Assembly: GCA_002385485.1 (NCBI GenBank)
Contig: DGDP01000040.1
Location: 1-5,387, forward strand
DNA: 5,387 nucleotides
Reading direction: 5' to 3'
Source of the DNA: Acetomicrobium sp. UBA3949
GTDB lineage: Bacteria > Synergistota > Synergistia > Synergistales > Acetomicrobiaceae
The notes below the pieces were generated by a model. The model did not search any database. It was not told where the DNA came from and was given only the letters and a program-made list of their open reading frames with translations. Below, in pieces: positions 1-5,340 of this stretch (positions within the stretch are counted from its first letter, which is position 1; each line of letters starts with the position of its first letter). The position numbers and the translations under genes were made by a program.

Positions 1-68
1 TTTTGCCGTTCCTTTTCCCCTTCTATTGCAGCGGCGAGCTCCGGATCGATGAAATGAATGAGATCCAT
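1..68 (-). CDS. glyA: Probable serine hydroxymethyltransferase, N-terminal fragment (runs off the window)
   Basis: Only 22 codons are visible, from an ATG at 68 to the window edge. The peptide has the pattern FIDPELAAAIEGEKERQ. This resembles the start of bacterial GlyA proteins, where a (V/I)DPE(I/L)xxAIxxExxRQ helix precedes the LELIASEN block, which would lie outside this window. If correct, the enzyme is a cytoplasmic, PLP-dependent converter of serine plus tetrahydrofolate to glycine plus methylene-tetrahydrofolate. The start is well fixed by an AAGGAGGG ribosome site seven bases upstream. The gene lies 91 bp after the S66 peptidase in the same direction, and I see no terminator between them, so it may share the transporter transcript or have its own promoter. 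The identification rests on a short N-terminal match and is tentative. Confidence 0.6.
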   Translation of the reverse strand, partial: MDLIHFIDPELAAAIEGEKERQ

Positions 69-75
69 GAAATAA

Positions 76-83
76 CCCTCCTT
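76..83 (-). promoter_or_regulatory. Strong ribosome binding site for the glyA-like gene
   Basis: The minus strand reads AAGGAGGG, a near-perfect complement of the 16S rRNA 3' end, seven bases before the ATG at 68. It is the strongest Shine-Dalgarno in the window and supports a real, well-translated gene start despite the short visible coding part. Confidence 0.85.
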
Positions 84-159
84 GATTAATTCTATTACAA
101 TAGCTTACACCAAAAGTGACATCTGGATTAATAATTTTTAGCGGATCTAGGGCGCAATG

Positions 160-1101
160 TTACCCTACGACGCCGGATTCTATGATCGTAAACGACGAAT
201 TGGCGCCATCGATTACTGCTCGAGCACCCAACGGCAGGGTGACCTTTTTTTCGCCGTGACCAAAATATCCGTTTATTAACGTGGGCCTGCCTGCTTTTGC
301 CACTACGTCTTCAAATATCTTGTCTAAAGTAAAAGTCCTTTCAGGGTCCTTGTGAGTTATGTTCGTAAACTGCCCCAATACTATTCCTGAAGCGGTCTCA
401 AGCTTGCCACCCAGCAACAGTTGGGTCAACATGCGGTCTATCTTGTAAAGGGGTTCGTCTATGTCTTCAAGTATCAAAATGCGATCCTTGGTGTCTATCT
501 CCCATGGCGTTCCCATCAAGGCACAAACCAGGCTTAAGTTTCCTCCTATTGTTTCCCCTTCCGCCGTCCCTTCGACCAGGGTCTGCATCGGGGATGCGCC
601 ATCGTAAGGTTTTAATTCCCCTATCGGCTCGTCGTTGCATATTGCCTTCAAGAGGTAGTCTTTTTCGTAACCGGAGAAGCTGCCTTTTATCATATCCGTA
701 GAAGGCATAGGACCATGAAATGTGCAAAATTGGCCATGCAAATTGAACATCAAATGAAGAACGGTTATATCACTGTATCCTAAGAAAACTTTGGGGTTTT
801 TAAAGATCAGTTCCATGTCGATCAACCTTGGCAGACGGATGGCTCCATCGCCGCCTCTCACGCAAAATATTCCGTTTATTTTCGGATCGTCAAACATCGC
901 GTGCATATCTTGGACACGAATGCCTTCCGGGCCTGCCATGTAACCGTAGGATTCATAGCAACTTGCGCCAACCTTGACGTTAAACCCCAGATCGGTTATC
1001 ACCGCGACGGCTTTTTCCAAGTCATCCAAGGGAGCCGGGCTCGAGGGTGCAATCAAACCGACCGTATCGCCTTGACGTAAAGCCTTTACTTTTCTCATCA
1101 T
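160..1101 (-). CDS. S66 family peptidase (LD-carboxypeptidase / MccF-like)
   Basis: This is a cytoplasmic serine peptidase of MEROPS family S66, whose members remove the terminal D-Ala from murein tetrapeptides (LdcA) or cleave microcin C-type conjugates (MccF). At 313 residues the length is normal and there is no signal peptide. Numbering from the ATG at 1101, the nucleophile is Ser110 in FLGYSD, and the other triad members are Glu212 in LILED and His282 in YFGHGE. The glycine turn is RGGDG (82-86), where many relatives have RGGYG. The GNLSLVCALMGTP block (187-199) is also typical. An in-frame GTG at 1107 would add two residues but lies only two bases from the GAGGAG ribosome site, so the ATG at 1101 with eight-base spacing is preferred. 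It follows dppF by 21 bp, like ykfA in the B. subtilis dpp locus, so trimming of imported peptides is inferred. LdcA-type versus MccF-type specificity cannot be decided here. Confidence 0.9.
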   Translation of the reverse strand: MMRKVKALRQGDTVGLIAPSSPAPLDDLEKAVAVITDLGFNVKVGASCYESYGYMAGPEGIRVQDMHAMFDDPKINGIFCVRGGDGAIRLPRLIDMELIFKNPKVFLGYSDITVLHLMFNLHGQFCTFHGPMPSTDMIKGSFSGYEKDYLLKAICNDEPIGELKPYDGASPMQTLVEGTAEGETIGGNLSLVCALMGTPWEIDTKDRILILEDIDEPLYKIDRMLTQLLLGGKLETASGIVLGQFTNITHKDPERTFTLDKIFEDVVAKAGRPTLINGYFGHGEKKVTLPLGARAVIDGANSSFTIIESGVVG

Positions 1102-1109
1102 CTTCACAT

Positions 1110-1115
1110 CTCCTC
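1110..1115 (-). promoter_or_regulatory. Ribosome binding site that fixes the S66 peptidase start
   Basis: GAGGAG on the minus strand lies eight bases before the ATG at 1101, eleven before the ATG at 1098 and only two before the GTG at 1107. This favours the ATG at 1101 over the longer GTG-initiated form. Confidence 0.7.
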
Positions 1116-1122
1116 ATCGGTT

Positions 1123-2097
1123 TTAATAAAGCGGGAAATGACAGGCAAACCCTCTGTTTCCAATATATTGCATCTGCGGTTCCTCGCTTACGCATACGTC
1201 CCTAAGATAGGGACACCGGGTATGGAACCTACACCCTGATGGCACATTAACAGGGCTTGGTATGTCTCCTTCTAGGATGAGCTTAGCCCTATCTCTTGCA
1301 TGAGGATCGGGGATGGGGACGGCAGACAAAAGGAACAATGTATAGGGATGAAGAGGATGATCAAATATATCCGCTGTCGGACCAATCTCTACGCACTTGC
1401 CAAGGTACATTACCCCAATCCTGTCGGATATGAAGCTTACGACGCTCAAATCATGAGTGATGAAAAGCAATGTTAAGTTAAAACGCTCCTTTAAATCCAT
1501 TAAAAGGTTCAAGATTTGAGCCCGGATTGAGACGTCCAATGCAGATACGGCCTCATCGCATACTATAAATTCTGGATTTAAGGCCAACGCTCGAGCAATG
1601 CCTATCCGCTGGCGCTGTCCGCCGCTAAATTGATGCGGAAAGCCCGACATGACAAATTCCTGCAGTCCCACCACGGAAAGCAGTTCCTTAACCCTTTCGA
1701 CTATTTCCCTTTTGCTCATGTCTTTATTATGGGTTTTCAGCGGTTCAGCCAGTATATCAAGGATCCTCATCCTCGGATCCAACGAAGCGTAGGGATCCTG
1801 AAATATGATCTGCATGTCACGTCTCAGAGATCGCATTCGCTCTCTATCCAGCGAAAAGATGTTTTCGCCCTTAAAGAGCACTTCGCCCTTTGTTGGCTCG
1901 ATGAGGCGAAGTATGAGCCTCCCAAGGGTTGTCTTGCCGCAACCGGACTCTCCAACAAGGGCAAGGGTTTCCCTGCTTGCTATATCTATATTTACATTTT
2001 CAACGGCATGTACAAATACCTTTTTCCTGCCTAAAGGCCCTGTCGAAAGGTGGAAAATCTTTGTCAGGTTTTTTGTGCTTATAAGCGCGTTCTCCAT
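1123..2097 (-). CDS. dppF: Dipeptide/oligopeptide ABC transporter ATP-binding protein (DppF/OppF type)
   Basis: This is one of two ATPase subunits that energise peptide import at the cytoplasmic face of the DppB/DppC permease. Numbering from the ATG at 2097 (324 residues), the Walker A motif is GESGCGKTT (49-57), the Q-loop FQDPYASLDP (99-108), the ABC signature FSGGQRQR (157-164) and Walker B FIVCDEAVSALD (177-188). The H-loop histidine is at 215. The C-terminal peptide-transporter extension follows, with HPLHPYT (247-253) and a cysteine-rich tail (Cys289, 295, 302, 319). All catalytic residues are present. The FQDPYASLDP and DEAVSALD versions fit the OppF/DppF branch rather than DppD. An in-frame TTG at 2115 could extend it by six residues, but the GAGGA ribosome site overlaps that codon, so the ATG is preferred. 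It lies 30 bp after dppD. Confidence 0.95.
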   Translation of the reverse strand: MENALISTKNLTKIFHLSTGPLGRKKVFVHAVENVNIDIASRETLALVGESGCGKTTLGRLILRLIEPTKGEVLFKGENIFSLDRERMRSLRRDMQIIFQDPYASLDPRMRILDILAEPLKTHNKDMSKREIVERVKELLSVVGLQEFVMSGFPHQFSGGQRQRIGIARALALNPEFIVCDEAVSALDVSIRAQILNLLMDLKERFNLTLLFITHDLSVVSFISDRIGVMYLGKCVEIGPTADIFDHPLHPYTLFLLSAVPIPDPHARDRAKLILEGDIPSPVNVPSGCRFHTRCPYLRDVCVSEEPQMQYIGNRGFACHFPLY

Positions 2098-2108
2098 GGC
2101 TCTATTCG

Positions 2109-2113
2109 TCCTC
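2109..2113 (-). promoter_or_regulatory. Ribosome binding site for dppF
   Basis: GAGGA on the minus strand is 11 bases before the ATG at 2097, which is slightly long. It overlaps the alternative TTG at 2115, for which no upstream Shine-Dalgarno is visible. This makes the ATG the better start. Confidence 0.55.
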
Positions 2114-2127
2114 AATATGTCTGGGCT

Positions 2128-3102
2128 TCAAGCAAAAAGCCAACATTTGACAAAATGTCCTTCCTCTATTGTAGTAAAGGGTGGTTCTTCCTCACGGCAA
2201 ATGTCCCTTGCCTTATCGCAGCGATCGGCAAATCGACATCCCGAAGGCGGGTCAAGTAAATTTGGAACCACGCCTTTGATTGTATAAAGTTTCTTTGCTT
2301 TCCCCTTTTTTCCTATCCTGGGTATCGACCGAAGCAATCCCCATGTGTAGGGATGAGAGGGATTATCAAATATGCTGAAGACATCGCTCTTCTCGACGAT
2401 CTTTCCGGCATACATGACGTTAACCTCGTCGCAAACCTCGGCAACCACGCCTAAATCATGAGTGATCAGTATAATTGACGTATTTATTTTTTTCATAAGT
2501 TCGAGCATCAAGTCCAATATCTGAGCTTGTATGGTCACATCTAAAGCCGTCGTTGGCTCATCGGCGATTAGAAGCTTAGGTCCACATATCATGGCCATGG
2601 CGATCATGACCCTTTGTCTCATCCCGCCCGACAATTGGTGAGGGTAGGACTTCAGCCTGGAACGCGGTTCGGGAATTCCGACCAGATCTAAAATCGACAA
2701 GACGCGTTCAGTTATCTCCTCCGGAGATAAAGAAGAATGAATGCGAAGTGGCTCTCCCACTTGATGGCCTATAGTCAATACGGGGTTTAAGGAAGTCATG
2801 GGCTCCTGAAAAATCATCGAAATATCCTTGCCGCGCAAATCGGCCATTTCCTTATAGCTCAACTTGGCCAGGTCCTTATCCTCGAAGAGAATTTCCCCCT
2901 CTACGATCTTGCCGACCGGCGAAGGAATCAGGCCCATTATGGAAAGCCCGGTTACGCTCTTGCCACAACCTGATTCCCCGACCAGCGCGGTGAGCTTGCC
3001 TCTTTTGGCTTCTATATCCACGCCGTCAACCGCTTTTACGACGCCCCTTCTGGTGAAAAAGTATGTCCTGAGATTTCTGATCTTCAAAAAGTTGTCTTGC
3101 AT
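2128..3102 (-). CDS. dppD: Dipeptide/oligopeptide ABC transporter ATP-binding protein (DppD/OppD type)
   Basis: This is the second ATPase of the peptide importer, expected to pair with DppF in a heterodimer under the permease. Numbering from the ATG at 3102 (324 residues), Walker A is GESGCGKS (42-49), the Q-loop FQEPMTSLNP (98-107), the signature LSGGMRQR (157-164) and Walker B LLIADEPTTALD (177-188). The H-loop histidine is at 215. FQEPMTSLNP, GGMRQRVMIAMA and DEPTTALDVT are hallmarks of the OppD/DppD branch. The C-terminal extension contains NPSHPYT and four cysteines (289, 295, 302, 320). A GTG at 3120, directly after the dppC stop, would add six residues. A GGAG site eight bases before the ATG at 3102 makes the shorter form more likely. 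The gene is intact and matches dppF in length. Confidence 0.95.
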   Translation of the reverse strand: MQDNFLKIRNLRTYFFTRRGVVKAVDGVDIEAKRGKLTALVGESGCGKSVTGLSIMGLIPSPVGKIVEGEILFEDKDLAKLSYKEMADLRGKDISMIFQEPMTSLNPVLTIGHQVGEPLRIHSSLSPEEITERVLSILDLVGIPEPRSRLKSYPHQLSGGMRQRVMIAMAMICGPKLLIADEPTTALDVTIQAQILDLMLELMKKINTSIILITHDLGVVAEVCDEVNVMYAGKIVEKSDVFSIFDNPSHPYTWGLLRSIPRIGKKGKAKKLYTIKGVVPNLLDPPSGCRFADRCDKARDICREEEPPFTTIEEGHFVKCWLFA

Positions 3103-3110
3103 CTCGCTAA

Positions 3111-3114
3111 CTCC
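3111..3114 (-). promoter_or_regulatory. Ribosome binding site that favours the internal ATG of dppD
   Basis: GGAG on the minus strand lies eight bases from the ATG at 3102. The alternative GTG at 3120 has only an AAAGG four bases away, inside the end of dppC. Either start is possible; the ATG has better spacing. Confidence 0.5.
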
Positions 3115-3120
3115 ATTCAC

Positions 3121-3987
3121 TCAACCTTTAAGGTAGGGATCTATGGCATCGCGCAAACCATCCCCGATAAAGTTGAAAGCTAGTACTGTTATTAATATGG
3201 CAAGCCCGGGGAGTATAGCTACCCAGGGAGCTGAAAAAAGGAACTCCTTTCCGTTTGAGACCAGAAGCCCCCAACTGGGAGTGGGAGGTTGGGCACCCAC
3301 TCCCAAGAAGCTCAAGCTGGCCTCCGAAAGAATCGCATCGGGGATGCTCATCGTAAAAAGAACCATTAGCGAAGGCAGACAATTAGGGAATACGTGTTTT
3401 GCCATGATCTTAAAGTCTTTAACTCCTATTGCTTTGGCTGCCTCGATAAATTCCTTTTCCCTTATCGACAATGTCTGTGACCTCACGACTCTAGCCGCGC
3501 CTGCCCATCCGACCACGCTTAACGCTATAAACAGGTTAAACAAGGTAGCTCCTAAGGTGTACATAACTACGATCGCTAAAAGAAGCGAAGGAAAGGCCAT
3601 CACCACGTCGGCCATCCTCATCACCCAATAACCAAGCCTACCTCCTACGTACCCACTTATCACGCCCAATACCGCTCCAATGGAAACGGCTATGAGGCTC
3701 GGTATCAGGCCAATGGCAAGCGAGATCCTGGCACCGTAAATTACTCGAGTAAAAAGGTCTCGGCCAAACATATCCGTTCCAAACCAATGATTTAATGAAG
3801 GTTTTAAGAAACGATTGTTGAGGTCAATCTCGTAAGGATCATAAGGCGTAACATAAGGTGCAAATATGGCTAAAACAACTAAAATAACCACTACAATCAG
3901 GCCAAATAAAGCAGTCTTGTTTTCCTTAAATGCTCGAATTACATCTTCAAACAGAGTCTCATGTGCTAGCGATTTCTCTTTTTCCAT
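3121..3987 (-). CDS. dppC: Dipeptide/oligopeptide ABC transporter permease (DppC/OppC type)
   Basis: This is a 288-residue inner-membrane permease that forms the peptide channel with DppB. A cytoplasmic N-terminus (about 1-25) leads into the first hydrophobic helix (about 26-46). The conserved HWFGTDMFGRDLFTRVIYGAR block (67-87) follows. Further hydrophobic segments lie near 88-112, 124-146, 149-166, 205-229 and 254-276. The EAA loop that docks on the ATPases is EFIEAAKAIGVKDF (179-192), followed by the HVFPNCLPSL segment. The ASLSFLGVGAQPPTPSWG motif (223-240) is characteristic of OppC/DppC, as is the DGLRDAIDPYLKG end. The ATG start is supported by AGGA six bases upstream, overlapping the dppB stop codon. 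Only 8 bp separate it from dppB and 18 bp from the ATG of dppD, so translational coupling is likely. Confidence 0.95.
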   Translation of the reverse strand: MEKEKSLAHETLFEDVIRAFKENKTALFGLIVVVILVVLAIFAPYVTPYDPYEIDLNNRFLKPSLNHWFGTDMFGRDLFTRVIYGARISLAIGLIPSLIAVSIGAVLGVISGYVGGRLGYWVMRMADVVMAFPSLLLAIVVMYTLGATLFNLFIALSVVGWAGAARVVRSQTLSIREKEFIEAAKAIGVKDFKIMAKHVFPNCLPSLMVLFTMSIPDAILSEASLSFLGVGAQPPTPSWGLLVSNGKEFLFSAPWVAILPGLAILITVLAFNFIGDGLRDAIDPYLKG

Positions 3988-3995
3988 GGCCTGTC

Positions 3996-4919
3996 CTACT
4001 TCTCCAGCCTTATACGGGGATCTAAGAGAGAATACAGGATATCGGCCACCAAATTTCCCAGAATGACGAGAATCGTAGCAAAAAGGACGGAACCTTGAAG
4101 CAGTGGCATATCCCTGCTTTTAATGGCATCGACTGCTACCCTACCGACCCCGGGGATTCCGAACACGCTTTCGGTTATTACGGCTCCGGAAAGCAAGCTT
4201 GCCACCTGAATTGCCATTATCGTTACTACCGGCAGCAAGGCGTTTTTAAGGGCATGTCCGGTAATGACGGCCAGTTCCCTGGCCCCCTTCGATCTTGCCG
4301 TCCTGATGTAGTCGTTACGCATTACGTCGAGCAAGCTCGACCTGGTAAGCCTTGCAATGAGGCCGGCGGAACTCCATCCAAGCACAATGGCAGGCATGAT
4401 TACGTATCGCCAGCCATAAAAACCCGATACCGGCAGCCAACCCAGTTTTAGGGCAAAGACGTACTGAAATAACAGGGCGGACCAAAATACGGGCATGGAT
4501 ACGCCGGCAAGGGAAAATCCCATGAAGAAGTAATCAGTCACCGAGTACTGCCTTATAGCAGATAAAATACCTGCAGGGATGCCTACGATCCACGAGACCA
4601 AAGCAGCGGAAAATGCCAACACCATCGTCCTGGGAAATGCCTGAAGGATCAAATCAGTCACGGAACGCTGCAATTTATAGGACGTGCCCAAGTCTCCGTG
4701 CAACAACCCCCACAGAAACCTGAAATACCTTATTATCCAGGGGTCGTCTAAGTGCATCTGGGCGCGAACCCTCGCTACTACGTCGGCGCTGACCTTTTCC
4801 TTCATCATCAAAGCCACCGGATCGCCCGGAACGACGTTCAGCAATACAAATACGAGAAAAGTCACGCACAAGAGGATAGGGATCGATATGAGCAGTCTGT
4901 TCAATATATATTTCCACAC
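3996..4919 (-). CDS. dppB: Dipeptide/oligopeptide ABC transporter permease (DppB/OppB type)
   Basis: This is a 307-residue inner-membrane permease and partner of DppC. It begins MWKYILNRLL, the usual OppB-type start leading straight into the first membrane helix (about 8-28). VVPGDP (29-34) and HGDLGTS (74-80) are family motifs. Further hydrophobic segments lie near 97-121, 131-155, 172-192, 228-252 and 276-298. The EAA-type loop that contacts the ATPase is DYIRTARSKGA (203-213), followed by HALKNALLP. The ITESVFGIPGVGRVAVDAI block (249-267) and the LLDPRIR end are strongly conserved in DppB/OppB. The start is a GTG preceded immediately by an in-frame TAA, so no longer form is possible. AAGGGTGA eight bases upstream is the ribosome site. 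It is the first gene after the 330-bp gap that follows dppA. Confidence 0.95.
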   Translation of the reverse strand: MWKYILNRLLISIPILLCVTFLVFVLLNVVPGDPVALMMKEKVSADVVARVRAQMHLDDPWIIRYFRFLWGLLHGDLGTSYKLQRSVTDLILQAFPRTMVLAFSAALVSWIVGIPAGILSAIRQYSVTDYFFMGFSLAGVSMPVFWSALLFQYVFALKLGWLPVSGFYGWRYVIMPAIVLGWSSAGLIARLTRSSLLDVMRNDYIRTARSKGARELAVITGHALKNALLPVVTIMAIQVASLLSGAVITESVFGIPGVGRVAVDAIKSRDMPLLQGSVLFATILVILGNLVADILYSLLDPRIRLEK

Positions 4920-4927
4920 TTAATAAA

Positions 4928-4935
4928 TCACCCTT
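4928..4935 (-). promoter_or_regulatory. Ribosome binding site for dppB
   Basis: AAGGGTGA on the minus strand, an AAGGaGGTGA-like match lacking two bases, lies eight bases before the GTG at 4919. Together with the in-frame stop at 4920-4922 it fixes the GTG start. Confidence 0.7.
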
Positions 4936-5049
4936 CTTGCTGTGATATTGATCAAAACATCGAAAATGAATAACCAGGCTTTATCCTCAAAGAAACAGGT
5001 TTATAGGTTTTAAGAGAAGTCTTTAGGTAGCTCTGGCTAAAAGACACAC

Positions 5050-5090
5050 CACAACATTCGTTAACGTTGTGCCGCTAAATTAACGTTGTG
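5050..5090 (-). repeat. Cluster of three CACAACRTT half-sites, forming possible alternative hairpins or an operator
   Basis: On the plus strand TTAACGTTGTG occurs twice as an exact 11-bp direct repeat (5061-5071 and 5080-5090), with starts 19 bp apart. The opposite-facing CACAACATT lies at 5050-5058. In a minus-strand transcript the segment 5071-5050 folds into a 9-bp stem (six Watson-Crick pairs, one G-U, two A-U) with the tetraloop AACG. It is followed by GTGTGTC and then four U residues. The upstream copy (5090-5082) can pair with the same 3' arm instead. The arrangement may be a weak terminator or attenuator downstream of dppA, or a binding site for a dimeric regulator. The repeats are certain; the function is not. 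Confidence 0.55.
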
Positions 5091-5171
5091 TGGGAACCCG
5101 ACTTTTTTGAGGGAAACCCTATATCGCTTTTTTAAGATATCGTTTCATTCTCTGATTTATCATCACCCATC

Positions 5172-5240
5172 AGGTGCCAAAAACCCTGTTTGCCCTATTG
5201 ACTTTTGTTTCCTCTTTCTGCAACACGGCACCAGGCACCT
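5172..5240. repeat. GGTGCC/GGCACC inverted repeat just after dppA
   Basis: AGGTGCC at 5172-5178 is the exact inverse of GGCACCT at 5234-5240. A second GGCACC lies beside the latter at 5227-5232, giving GGCACCAGGCACC on the plus strand. The 55-bp interior is unremarkable and has no coding signal. The position, about ten bases after the dppA stop codon, suits either a 3' stabilising structure on the dppA mRNA or a small REP-like palindromic repeat. GGTGCC/GGCACC palindromes recur in some genomes as dispersed repeats, but copy number cannot be judged from one occurrence. Confidence 0.45.
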
Positions 5241-5249
5241 TAATCGACG

Positions 5250-5340
5250 TCATTCGACATTCGTTTCGTAATATGACAGGTCGCTCCAACCGTTCCACGG
5301 AACGACGAATTTCTTCACCCTTGGGGCACGCACGTATAGG
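5250..5340 (-). CDS. dppA: Family 5 peptide-binding protein (DppA-like), C-terminal end only; truncated at the contig end
   Basis: Twenty-nine complete codons and a TGA stop (5252-5250) are visible; the rest of the gene lies beyond the contig end. The peptide ends VKKFVVPWNGWSDLSYYE followed by TNVE. This matches the style of the C-terminus of extracellular solute-binding family 5 proteins, where a VKG(F/Y)VV strand is followed by a short aromatic and acidic tail, as at the end of E. coli DppA. Its place directly upstream of dppB in the same direction is where the binding-protein gene of such operons usually sits. The role would be extracytoplasmic capture and delivery of peptides to DppBC. 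The codon at 5342-5340 is interrupted by adapter sequence, so the reading frame must be considered only up to 5340. The call rests on a short segment plus context. Confidence 0.65.

Larger units (their letters stand above)
4920..5249 (-). other. 330-bp non-coding gap between dppA and dppB
   Basis: I see no credible gene here on either strand. Short open frames lack ribosome sites and family resemblance. It holds a half-site cluster at 5050-5090, a GGTGCC/GGCACC inverted repeat at 5172-5240, and A/T tracts. On the plus strand, CTTTTTT occurs at 5102-5108 and 5127-5133, and ATATCG repeats at 5121-5126 and 5137-5142. A TATAAA at 5005-5000 on the minus strand could be a -10 box, but at 17 bases the -35 hexamer would be ACCTAA, which is poor. 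No strong intrinsic terminator is visible. A long gap in this position is consistent with separate or reduced expression of the membrane genes relative to the binding protein, which is needed in excess; that is inference. Confidence 0.75.

Noticed and set aside
89..94. TAGAAT (minus strand) as a -10 box for the glyA-like gene
   Set aside because: It matches five of six consensus bases, but transcription would start within the ribosome site about 14 bases before the ATG, and no -35 box lies at the right spacing.
1630..2287. Long plus-strand ORFs of 134 and 160 codons opposite dppF/dppD
   Set aside because: They lie antisense to intact ATPase genes with complete motifs. Their composition is that of shadow frames and no Shine-Dalgarno supports them.
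3143..3631. 162-codon plus-strand ORF
   Set aside because: It is antisense to dppC, which has all the family motifs. The frame is open only as a by-product of the permease codon use.
5111..5133. GGG-AAA-CCC hairpin followed by a T run as a plus-strand terminator
   Set aside because: The stem is only about four pairs and the T run is several bases away. There is no plus-strand gene for it to terminate.
5086..5271. 61-codon plus-strand ORF
   Set aside because: It has no ribosome site, low-complexity content and no family resemblance. It crosses both the intergenic repeats and the dppA stop on the other strand.
5291..5304. CGTTCC-AC-GGAACG palindrome as an operator
   Set aside because: It lies inside the coding frame of the dppA tail and is short, so it is adequately explained as coding sequence.
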